A stretch of DNA of 64,000 nt from JAAYUH01 sp964640995. Lineage in GTDB: Bacteria > Caldisericota > Caldisericia > B22-G15. Every line of letters starts with the position of its first letter. The stretch's first letter is position 1. This document shows positions 8,107 through 15,933 of this stretch, piece by piece. A program made the position numbers and the translations under genes. The notes below the pieces were generated by a model. It saw only the letters and a program-made list of their open reading frames with translations, was not told where the DNA came from and searched no databases. The stretch is from assembly GCA_964640995.1 (NCBI GenBank), contig CAZXJJ010000003.1, positions 124,001 to 188,000 of the forward strand, given 5' to 3'.

Positions 8107-10617
8107 ATGAAAAAATTAATTAAGAGGATTTTTCTTCTTTTACTAATATTCTCTCTTATTCCATTAATTTCTCTTGTTAAAGCAAAAACACCATATTATA
8201 TTGTTCTTTTAAACCAAAAATTAGAAAAAGTACCTTTATCTCTTGAATTTATAAAAGAGGTGGAAAATGGTTTTTTGTATTTATATAATGGAACTCATAA
8301 AATAAATTATCCTTATAAAATAATTAGACAAATAAGAGAAGACTCTAATGGATATCATAAATTAAGTGATGTAATAGAAAAGCTCTCTTTTTATAATGAA
8401 AAATATAAAGAGATAACTGAATTAAAAATTATTGGCAAAACATTTGAGAATAGAGATATTTATGCATTAAAAATTTCAAAGAAAGACAAGGAAGACAAAC
8501 CAACAATCTTAATTGTAGGGTGTCATCATGCAAGAGAATGGATGAGCATAGAGATTTCTATGAAAATTATAGAATACCTTCTTGAAAACTATGAAAAAAA
8601 TGAAATTGTTAAAAGTTGGATAAAAAATTTTGAAATTTGGACAATTCCAATTTTAAATCCAGATGGTTTTGAATATTCAATTAAAAATGATAGAATGTGG
8701 AGAAAAAATAGAGTATTAAATTTCGATAATTCAAGAGGAGTTGATAACAATAGAAATTATGGATATATGTGGGGACTATCTGATGGATCGTCTGCGGTTC
8801 CTTCTTCTGAAACATATAGAGGAAAAGCACCTTTTTCAGAACTAGAAAATCAAGCAATAAGAGAATTTGTTTATGAAAATCCTCCATCAATAACACTTTC
8901 ATATCACTCATTTTCAGAACTCATTTTGTACCCATGGGGATATACCTCTGAACCACCACAGGATAAAAAACTTCTTGAAAAAATTGCAGTTGAAATGGCA
9001 AAAACAACTGGTCCACCTAATGATAGTGATTATCCGGGACCATATGATTACTATCCAATGCAATCAAGTTTTCTTTATCCGACAAGTGGAGACTTAACAG
9101 ATTTTTTATATGGAGAAATTGGAACTTTTGCATATACAATTGAATTAAACTCAGTTCAAGAATTTTTTGATCCACCACCAGAACTTATTGAACCAACTTG
9201 GGAACAGACAAAAGGAATATTTTTTGTAGCAATGAATTATGTTGATGAGTTAGGGCTTTTAAAATTAAATATTATTGACAAAGATGGAAATCCTTATGAA
9301 GGAGAAATATCAATTTTAGAAAAAAATTTAAAGAAAAAAACTCAGAAAGAGGGAATTTTTAACTATTTATTACAAGAAGGAGAATATACAATCTCTATAA
9401 AAGGAAAAAAATATAAAGTAAATATTAAAAATGGTGAGACAAATGAATATTTTATAGACTTAGGAGAAATTTACATTGATAAAAATTTAATTGATTTTGG
9501 TGAGATAGGGTATAAGGAAAAAATTGAATTTCAATTTGAAGTTGAAGGTGAGGGAAAAATTGATGTTGAAAAAGGAGTTTATTTAAATAAATATGAATTT
9601 TCTGGAAAAGAGAAAATGTTAGGGTTCATTGATACAAAAGATTTCGAATTAGACAAAGAGTATGTATTTCATATAAAAATCATTGGAAAGGCAGATACAA
9701 AAGAAATAATAATAAAATTTAAATTTGTTTTAGATCGAACTCCTCCAGAAATAACTTTTAATATTGATAATGAGTATATAACAAATAAGGACAATATAAA
9801 AATTTCTGGTTTTACTGAAAAAGAAGCAAAAGTTTTTTATTTTGATAAAGAAATTACTATAGATGAAAATGGAAAATTTGAATTAGAAATAAATCTATTG
9901 GAAGGAACAAATGAGTTAAAATTTTCTGCAAGAGATAAATTTGGAAATTCAAGAGATTATTATTTAAATGTAATTCATGATATAAAAACTCCAGAGGTTT
10001 ACTTTCTAATTCAAGATGTTTTTAAAACAACCACAGATAAAATAATTTTAAAAGGAACTCTCAATGAAAAATCTAAAATTTTTATAAACAATATTGATTT
10101 TGGAATTTTTGATAAAGGAGATTTTGAAATAAATTACCCACTTGAAAAAGAACTAAACATTTTAAATATCGAAATAGAGGATTTAGCAAAAAATAAGACC
10201 AAATCAATAAAAACAATTTATAAAGTAGAACAAAAGATAATTGAACTTTTTGTAGGAAATAAAAAATTTGTTATAAATAGAATTGAAAAAGAGATTGATA
10301 TTTCTCCATTTATTTTGAATGGTAGAACTTATGTTCCAATTAGATTTATTGTTGAAGCATTTGGTGGAAATATAACTTATAATGAAAAAGATAAAAGCAT
10401 ACTATTTACTCTTCATGATAAATCAGTTTTAATGTTTGTTGATAAGAAAAACTATTTTATTAATTTTAAAGAGTTCTTTATGGATTCACCACCAATAATT
10501 GTAAAACCTGGAAGAGTTATGGTGCCAATAAGATTCATTGCCGAAGCAATTGATTCAAAGGTTTTATGGGATGGAGTTATAAAGAAAATAACGATTATTT
10601 ATCCAGATAGAGATTAA
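8107..10617 (+). CDS. Secreted M14 zinc carboxypeptidase with Ig-like and copper-amine-oxidase-N-like stalk domains
   Basis: An 836-residue exported metallopeptidase that would trim C-terminal residues from peptides outside the cell. A signal peptide (MKKLIKRIFLLLLIFSLIPL, cut near residue 26) leads into an M14 catalytic domain of about residues 100-380. Zinc ligands are visible as His141 and Glu144 (CHHAREW) and His267 (SYHSFSELILYPWG); the catalytic glutamate is Glu346 (AYTIELN). Beyond it lie beta-rich, Ig-like modules (about 390-700, including DRTPPEITF) and a C-terminal copper-amine-oxidase-N-like stalk domain (about 715-835) with paired RTYVPIRFIVEAFGG and RVMVPIRFIAEAI motifs. It is closely coupled to the peroxiredoxin gene and has no clear ribosome site of its own. 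Confidence 0.88.
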   Translation: MKKLIKRIFLLLLIFSLIPLISLVKAKTPYYIVLLNQKLEKVPLSLEFIKEVENGFLYLYNGTHKINYPYKIIRQIREDSNGYHKLSDVIEKLSFYNEKYKEITELKIIGKTFENRDIYALKISKKDKEDKPTILIVGCHHAREWMSIEISMKIIEYLLENYEKNEIVKSWIKNFEIWTIPILNPDGFEYSIKNDRMWRKNRVLNFDNSRGVDNNRNYGYMWGLSDGSSAVPSSETYRGKAPFSELENQAIREFVYENPPSITLSYHSFSELILYPWGYTSEPPQDKKLLEKIAVEMAKTTGPPNDSDYPGPYDYYPMQSSFLYPTSGDLTDFLYGEIGTFAYTIELNSVQEFFDPPPELIEPTWEQTKGIFFVAMNYVDELGLLKLNIIDKDGNPYEGEISILEKNLKKKTQKEGIFNYLLQEGEYTISIKGKKYKVNIKNGETNEYFIDLGEIYIDKNLIDFGEIGYKEKIEFQFEVEGEGKIDVEKGVYLNKYEFSGKEKMLGFIDTKDFELDKEYVFHIKIIGKADTKEIIIKFKFVLDRTPPEITFNIDNEYITNKDNIKISGFTEKEAKVFYFDKEITIDENGKFELEINLLEGTNELKFSARDKFGNSRDYYLNVIHDIKTPEVYFLIQDVFKTTTDKIILKGTLNEKSKIFINNIDFGIFDKGDFEINYPLEKELNILNIEIEDLAKNKTKSIKTIYKVEQKIIELFVGNKKFVINRIEKEIDISPFILNGRTYVPIRFIVEAFGGNITYNEKDKSILFTLHDKSVLMFVDKKNYFINFKEFFMDSPPIIVKPGRVMVPIRFIAEAIDSKVLWDGVIKKITIIYPDRD

Positions 10618-10619
10618 AT

Positions 10620-12422
10620 TTAACCCATTCCTCCACCTGAACCACCGCCTCCCCCTCCGCCACCACCTGAAAATCCTCCACCCCCTCCGCGACCAGAACT
10701 CCAACTACTACTTGATGTCTTATAAGCAGTTGATGTTGCAGTTGCAATTTGAGAAATAGCGCTATTTATTAAGTTTAAACCTCTATCAAAACTTGAAAAT
10801 TGTGATGCTGTTGCAAAAGCAAGAAGTCTTCCATTTTGAATATCTTCAATTTGAGGAAACAAAATTTTTAATACTTTAAGAACTGTACTTGCAACTCCTA
10901 ATACAGTTGCATAAATTAAATATTTTTCCCATAAAAAAATAGATTTAGGCCCATAATCTTTTAAATTTGAAAAATCGCTTAAGAATCTCTTGAATGCAAC
11001 CCACTTATCGAACTCTTCTTTTCCTTTAAATGACCTTCTTCTAATTGCAATAGAACCAAATATTAAATAAATTGGTGATAAAATTAGCCATGTTAAATAT
11101 AAGAAATTTTGAAAGAAAATAGTTAAGATGGTCGCTAAAAAAGGAATAAGACAACCTAATCCATATACAAAATCGCTTCTTTTCTTACTTGTTTTATCAA
11201 AAAAGTCATATTTTTGTGATTCGCTATTTATCTCTTTTTTGAATTTTTCAAAACTATAATAATATTTTTCTTGATTTTTTCTAATCTTTTTATTTAAATC
11301 TTTAATAGTGAATGAATCCTCTTTGTCAAATAAAATTTTATCAATTAAAATTTTTTCAAATTCAGATAAATTTTCCATTTTCTTTTCATAATTTTCTCTA
11401 TCAAGAACAAAAATTAAGTCTTTCTTTGAAGAAGGATTCTCCTCTAAATCGATAATTTCTTGATGAATCAAATCCATAACAGTTGCCTTAAGAAATGAAC
11501 CTTGAAATGTACCAAAAGTCATAAGATGCCCTAAAACAGCTGGTTTAATATCACATGGTGGTTCTCTATAATACTCATAATTTTTAGGAATATTGTACTC
11601 TTTTCCATATTTAAAATATTGATAAATTAAAAGAATAATAAATAAAATTAAACCAACAAATGGAAGAAAAATATTTATTTTTGCTAGAACTCTCTTTCTA
11701 TTTGCCTCCCTTGCCCATTTTGTCTCTTCTTCAATAACTTTTTCTTTTATATTTCCTTCTAATTCATTTGAAACTCCAAAATAGGTTGATGGAATAAGAA
11801 TTCTTGCTTCAACAAAAGTTTTTGGAGGAACATCTTCAACATATAAAAAAATTGTTTTTTCATCTATTTTCTTAATCTCTCCCCAAAGTGGTCCATGAGC
11901 CCATATAAAATATTCATCTTTTGGAACAGGAGAGACAAGTTTTATTGTTGACTCAAATTCTCCAATCTTTTTATCCCAGCCCTCACCTTGAAGTTTCCAG
12001 TAGAATTCTCCATAATCTTCATAAACTTTAATAACTCCACCTAATTTATAAATAAACTTGAATGTTTTAGTTTCGTCTTGTGCAGTGTAATAGAAAAAAA
12101 TTCTAAAAAAAGTCCCGCCATCCTCTATATAATATGTATAAGGTAGTTTTGTTTTATCTTTTTTATAAACCTTATCTCCCTCATAAACCTCAAATAATTC
12201 AAGTGTTTCGAAACCTGTTTTTGGTAAATCATAATAACCAAATGTGAAACTTCCTTGAAATGTATATGTTCTCTCTTCAATAAAATATGCACTTCCATCT
12301 TTGTTTAATGTAACATCAATTTTAACATTTGTAATTGAATAATCTTTTGAAAATGAATTGTTAATGCTTGTTGTAAAAATCAATAAAAATAGAATAAATA
12401 TTTTAAGTGATATTTTTTTCAT
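10620..12422 (-). CDS. DUF2207 family membrane protein with glycine-rich tail
   Basis: A 600-residue exported membrane protein of the DUF2207 family, function unknown. It has a signal peptide, an extracytoplasmic beta-rich domain (about 25-245) typical of the family, a transmembrane helix near 255-280, a cytoplasmic region, two hydrophobic segments near 430-475, and a tail of almost pure glycine and serine ending GGSGGGMG, as in relatives. The ATG at 12422 follows GGAG at proper spacing and starts a clean signal peptide; an in-frame start 14 codons earlier is less likely. It lies 42 bases downstream of a zinc-ribbon gene. Its end abuts the carboxypeptidase gene end. Confidence 0.8.
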   Translation of the reverse strand: MKKISLKIFILFLLIFTTSINNSFSKDYSITNVKIDVTLNKDGSAYFIEERTYTFQGSFTFGYYDLPKTGFETLELFEVYEGDKVYKKDKTKLPYTYYIEDGGTFFRIFFYYTAQDETKTFKFIYKLGGVIKVYEDYGEFYWKLQGEGWDKKIGEFESTIKLVSPVPKDEYFIWAHGPLWGEIKKIDEKTIFLYVEDVPPKTFVEARILIPSTYFGVSNELEGNIKEKVIEEETKWAREANRKRVLAKINIFLPFVGLILFIILLIYQYFKYGKEYNIPKNYEYYREPPCDIKPAVLGHLMTFGTFQGSFLKATVMDLIHQEIIDLEENPSSKKDLIFVLDRENYEKKMENLSEFEKILIDKILFDKEDSFTIKDLNKKIRKNQEKYYYSFEKFKKEINSESQKYDFFDKTSKKRSDFVYGLGCLIPFLATILTIFFQNFLYLTWLILSPIYLIFGSIAIRRRSFKGKEEFDKWVAFKRFLSDFSNLKDYGPKSIFLWEKYLIYATVLGVASTVLKVLKILFPQIEDIQNGRLLAFATASQFSSFDRGLNLINSAISQIATATSTAYKTSSSSWSSGRGGGGGFSGGGGGGGGGSGGGMG

Positions 12423-12464
12423 AAAATACTCTCCTTTTAAAATAAATTTATTCAATTTTATCAC

Positions 12465-12695
12465 TTATTTAATTATTTCTCCACTATAAGTAAAACTACC
12501 TTTTTTTAATTTAATATAAATTTTTGTATCAACTCCAATTAAATTACCACATTCACAGAAATATTTATCTTCAACTTTGTTAATGTTATAAGCTTCTTTT
12601 ATCCTATTTTTCCATAAGTGAAGCAATCTTCCCTCTCCAATTTTTTCATATTTATACAATTTTCTTTTACATTTAGAGCATCTCAAGGTTAACAT
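12465..12695 (-). CDS. Small zinc-ribbon protein
   Basis: A 76-residue protein with two cysteine pairs, CSKC near the N-terminus and CECG in FCECGNLIGVD, spaced as in a zinc ribbon, with basic sequence between (RLLHLWKNRIKEAY). Similar small zinc-ribbon proteins are common hypotheticals in low-GC anaerobes; nucleic-acid binding is possible but not shown. The ATG at 12695 is chosen over an in-frame TTG at 12719, because the conserved part begins just after it; neither has a clear Shine-Dalgarno. It is probably cotranscribed with the DUF2207 gene. Confidence 0.6.
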   Translation of the reverse strand: MLTLRCSKCKRKLYKYEKIGEGRLLHLWKNRIKEAYNINKVEDKYFCECGNLIGVDTKIYIKLKKGSFTYSGEIIK

Positions 12696-12827
12696 AATTA
12701 AAATGCAATTTTGATGCAACTTTTAAATAAAAATATTAAAACTATCAATAAGATAACAAAAATTATTAATCGAAATAAACAACTTATTAAACAATATCCA
12801 TTTTTCATATGTTAATTTTAAAATAAT

Positions 12828-13928
12828 TCACAAAGATTTTAAACCACTTCCTGTTAAAATACAAACTATATTTTCTTTTTTATTTAAATTATTTAAATAT
12901 TTTTTTAAACCCGCATATTGAACTGCTGAAGTTGGTTCAACAAAAATTCCTCTTCTTGCAAGTTCTTTTTGCGAATTGATAATCTCATCTTCATTTACAG
13001 TTAGAACTTCTCCATTTGTTTCATAAATTACCTTTAATATATCTTTACCTCTAACTGGATTTGCAATTGCAATTCCTTCTGCAACTGTGTCTTTTTTATG
13101 AAATTTTTTTATTAAGAAACTCTTATTTTTAAATGCTTCAAAAATTGGAGCACAATTTTTAGATTGAATACAAATTAATTTAGGATATGAATCTATAACA
13201 CCACTTGTTTTTAAATCTTTTAAACCTCTATAAATTCCAAGAAGTAGTGAACCATTTCCAACTGGAATAACAATTGAATCAGGAAGAGAAAAATCGAGTT
13301 GCTCGAAAATTTCAAAAATAACTGTTTTTGTTCCTTGAATAAAGTAAGGATTCAAAAAGTGACTTGCATAATAAAAATTTATTGAAAACTCTTTTGCCTT
13401 AAGATGAACCTTATCTCTTGAAAGTGGTAAGATGTGTAAATTTGCACCAAAAATTTCAATCTGTTTTATTTTATTTTTCGAAGCACTTTCAGGAACAAAA
13501 ATATCACACTCAATTTCAGCAATAGCAGAGTATGCTGCAATTGATGCCCCAGCATTACCAGAAGAATCTTCAACTACTCTTTTTATTCCAAGTTCTTTTA
13601 CCTTACTAATTAGAACAGTTGAACCTCTATCTTTAAATGAAGAGGTTGGAAATAAAAAATCAAGTTTAAAATAAATATCATAATCCTCAATTTTTAATTT
13701 GATTAAAGGAGTAAAACTTTCATTAAAAGATATTATATTTTTCTCATCCTTTATTGGTAAAAATTTTTTATATCTCCAAAGCCCCTCCCTTTTTTTATCA
13801 ATCTTATCGATTTTAAACAATGGATAGAATTCTAAATCTAAGCATCCCCCACAATCACATATAACTTTTTTGTCTTCTTCTCTATAAACTCTCCCACACT
13901 TAACACATTTAACTTTTATTTCTTCCAT
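12828..13928 (-). CDS. thrC: Threonine synthase (PLP-dependent)
   Basis: A 366-residue fold-type II PLP enzyme that would convert O-phosphohomoserine to threonine. It starts with a rubredoxin-like zinc knuckle (CVKCGR, then CDCGGC) common in archaeal-type threonine synthases. The PLP lysine is Lys99 in SSFKDRG, followed by the cofactor-binding stretch DSSGNAGAS and a glycine loop PVGNGSLLLG. Length and order match ThrC. Its start overlaps the end of the upstream PAS-HD-GYP remnant by 20 bases. A related PLP lyase or cysteate-synthase-like role cannot be excluded. Threonine breakdown genes kbl-tdh lie 11 kb away. Confidence 0.78.
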   Translation of the reverse strand: MEEIKVKCVKCGRVYREEDKKVICDCGGCLDLEFYPLFKIDKIDKKREGLWRYKKFLPIKDEKNIISFNESFTPLIKLKIEDYDIYFKLDFLFPTSSFKDRGSTVLISKVKELGIKRVVEDSSGNAGASIAAYSAIAEIECDIFVPESASKNKIKQIEIFGANLHILPLSRDKVHLKAKEFSINFYYASHFLNPYFIQGTKTVIFEIFEQLDFSLPDSIVIPVGNGSLLLGIYRGLKDLKTSGVIDSYPKLICIQSKNCAPIFEAFKNKSFLIKKFHKKDTVAEGIAIANPVRGKDILKVIYETNGEVLTVNEDEIINSQKELARRGIFVEPTSAVQYAGLKKYLNNLNKKENIVCILTGSGLKSL

Positions 13929-14958
13929 CTGAAAAATTAATATCTATTTCCTTATTTATAATCAATTCCTTAAGAGTGTCAACAACAATTGGGTCATATA
14001 AAATTCCTTTATTCTCTTTTAATTCTCTCAAAGCATCATTTACGCTAAATGCTGGTCTATAAGGTCTATGAGATGTCATTGCTTCAAAAACAAGGCAAAC
14101 AGCAATAATTCTTACCTCAAGAAGAATTTCATCATCCTTTAGTCCTAATGGGTATCCTGAACCACATAATCTTTCATGGTGTTGAAGAACAATATCTGCA
14201 ACTGGAGTCAGATATTCTACTCTTTTTATTATTTCATAACCGTTTTTACTGTGTTCTTTTACAAGCAAATATTCATTTTCAGAAAATTTTCCTCCTTTAT
14301 TTAAAACCTCAGTTGGAATTGTTAGTTTACCAATATCATGTAAAAATGATGCTAATCTTATTCTCTCAATAATATCTTTGTTTAAATTTAATTTTTCAGC
14401 AATTTTTATAGCCATGTATGCAACTTTTCCTTGATGTCCCAAAGTATAAGGGTCTTTCATCGCTGTTATTTTTGTTATTAAATTCAAAATATTAACAAGA
14501 GACCTAGAAAGTTTTCTTCTTCTCTCTTCAATCTCTTCTTTTAATTCTTTTTCTTCAGTTTTATCTCGTAACATCCCAACTGCATATAAAAAATTATTAT
14601 TTTCATCATAAATTGCTGATGTAAAAAGATGACCCCAAAAGATTGTTCCATCTTTTCTTATATATCTTTTTTCAATTTCAAAAGAATCTATTTCTCTATT
14701 AATAAGTTTTTCAATTAACTTTTCCTGTTTTTCCCAATCATCTGGATGAATTATATCTTTCCATGTCAAATTTTGTAATTCTTCTTTTTTATAGCCTAGT
14801 AATTTTAAATAAACTTCATTCATATTGATAAAGTTATTGTCTTTAAAGTCTACTATAACAACTCCAAGGGGATTTTTCTCAAAAAATAATCTATATCTTT
14901 TTTCACTTTCTGTAAGCGATTTCTCTAACATTTTTCTTTCTGTGATATCTTCAATCAT
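13909..14958 (-). CDS. PAS-HD-GYP protein, surviving 3' part of the disrupted gene
   Basis: This open frame of 349 residues could still be translated from ATG 14958. It holds a PAS domain (about 12-135) with RKDGTIFWGHLF and an HD-GYP phosphodiesterase domain (about 155-335) with HDIGK from residue 207 and HHERLCGSGYP further on. Metal-binding residues look intact, so the product could hydrolyse cyclic-di-GMP. The ATG lies inside the linker after an upstream PAS domain and lacks a Shine-Dalgarno site, which suggests it is not the original start. The HD-GYP half closely resembles that of the large protein at 4432-7596, so the two are likely paralogues. Confidence 0.7.
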   Translation of the reverse strand: MIEDITERKMLEKSLTESEKRYRLFFEKNPLGVVIVDFKDNNFINMNEVYLKLLGYKKEELQNLTWKDIIHPDDWEKQEKLIEKLINREIDSFEIEKRYIRKDGTIFWGHLFTSAIYDENNNFLYAVGMLRDKTEEKELKEEIEERRRKLSRSLVNILNLITKITAMKDPYTLGHQGKVAYMAIKIAEKLNLNKDIIERIRLASFLHDIGKLTIPTEVLNKGGKFSENEYLLVKEHSKNGYEIIKRVEYLTPVADIVLQHHERLCGSGYPLGLKDDEILLEVRIIAVCLVFEAMTSHRPYRPAFSVNDALRELKENKGILYDPIVVDTLKELIINKEIDINFSDGRNKS

Positions 14959-15490
14959 AGCAATTTCATAAAGGAAATTTCCATCTTGATCATCAACTCT
15001 TACAACTTTTATATTTATCCAAATTACTTTTTTATCTTTTCTAATCGCTCTTTTTTTCAGGTGAATAAGAATATATTTCTCCCTTAATTAATTTATTAAA
15101 TTTTTCTAAATCTTCCTCTATGTCTTCTGGATAGGTTAAATCCATCCATTTAACATTTTTAAGTTCCTCAAATTTATATCCCATTATCTCTTACCATTTT
15201 GGATTACAATATAATAACTCTCCATTTTTATCAGTTAAGGTGATACCAATTGTAGCATATTCAAAAAGAAATCTAAATTTTTTCTCGCTCTCCCTTAAAC
15301 TTTCTTCAAGAATTTTTCTCTCAGTTATATCTCTTCCTATTCCCTCGATTGCAACTATATTTCCTTTTTCATCTTTAACAAACCAATTATTTTGTTCTAT
15401 ATAAATTATTTTTCCATCTTCTAAAATTATTGAAATGTGGTTTTTTAAATTATTGAAAATATTTATTATTGATTCGTTAATTTTATTCAT
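13909..15490 (-). pseudogene. Disrupted multi-PAS HD-GYP phosphodiesterase gene
   Basis: A gene that would encode about 526 residues is broken twice. The first 99 codons give a PAS domain and end at a TAA (15193-15191) where the frame continues as EIMGYKFEELKNVKWMDLTYP, a normal PAS sequence. A second lesion is a run of seven A on the coding strand (15051-15057), where six would keep frame; after it the reading frame continues as RAIRKDKKVIWINIKVVRVD into DITERKML. The remaining 3' part is intact and is listed separately. Either this is real decay or two sequence errors; a homopolymer run is a usual place for the latter. Confidence 0.8.
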
Positions 15491-15498
15491 ATAAGTTA

Positions 15499-15507
15499 AT
15501 TATATCA
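15499..15507 (-). promoter_or_regulatory. Extended -10 element before the disrupted PAS-HD-GYP gene
   Basis: On the minus strand TGATATAAT forms an extended -10 box ending eight bases before the ATG at 15490. There is no Shine-Dalgarno and no obvious -35. This fits a leaderless message. Confidence 0.45.
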
Positions 15508-15613
15508 AATTTAAAATTTAATTAGTTTAAATTTAGAATAAATTAATTATTGAGTTTTCTTAAAGAAAAACTTGAAAAAAATCAATTGTTTTGAAATATT
15601 ATTATTTAATTTT

Positions 15614-15698
15614 TGGTGCCGGGACCGGGACTTGAACCCGGACGGGTCTCCCCATACGCACCTCAAACGTACGCGTCTGCCAATTCCGCCATCCCGGC
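15614..15698 (-). tRNA. tRNA-Leu, anticodon GAG
   Basis: An 85-base tRNA including an encoded CCA end (15616-15614). The acceptor stem GCCGGGA pairs with TCCCGGC, the D arm contains GGCAGA, the anticodon stem TACGT/GCGTA encloses the loop TTGAGGT with anticodon GAG at 15664-15662, a long variable arm marks it as class II, and the T arm CCGGG-TTCAAGT-CCCGG is perfect. It lies 13 bases after the secG stop and is probably processed from the same transcript. Confidence 0.95.
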
Positions 15699-15711
15699 AT
15701 CAAGATAAAAA

Positions 15712-15933
15712 TTATACCCCTAAAATGGTTAAAGTCAAGGAGAGAATTCCAAAGGCAATTGCACCAATTAAAGCAATTTTACTTAAAATAGCATCTTTCT
15801 TTTTCTGAAGGTGAAAAAGATGCGCTCCACCTGAAATTGCTCCTAAACCTGCTCCTTTTGGAGTTTGAAAAACAATTGAAAGAATTGTAATTACACAAAC
15901 TACAAGTTGAATGAAAAGTAAAAGTTCTCTCAC
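15712..15933 (-). CDS. secG: Preprotein translocase subunit SecG
   Basis: A 73-residue inner-membrane protein with two hydrophobic helices (about 4-22 and 50-71) joined by the diagnostic loop QTPKGAGLGAISGGA. It would assist SecYEG protein export. Its ATG overlaps the clpC stop (ATGA), and tRNA-Leu(GAG) follows directly. In E. coli secG is likewise followed by the tRNA-Leu(GAG) gene leuU. Confidence 0.93.
   Translation of the reverse strand: MRELLLFIQLVVCVITILSIVFQTPKGAGLGAISGGAHLFHLQKKKDAILSKIALIGAIAFGILSLTLTILGV

Noticed and set aside
15051..15057. Programmed frameshift at an A-AAA-AAG slippery heptamer in the PAS-HD-GYP gene
   Set aside because: The heptamer is in phase for a -1 shift, but -1 leads to a quick stop; a +1 shift is needed to reach the downstream frame. 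A separate in-frame TAA lies upstream, so recoding would have to occur twice.
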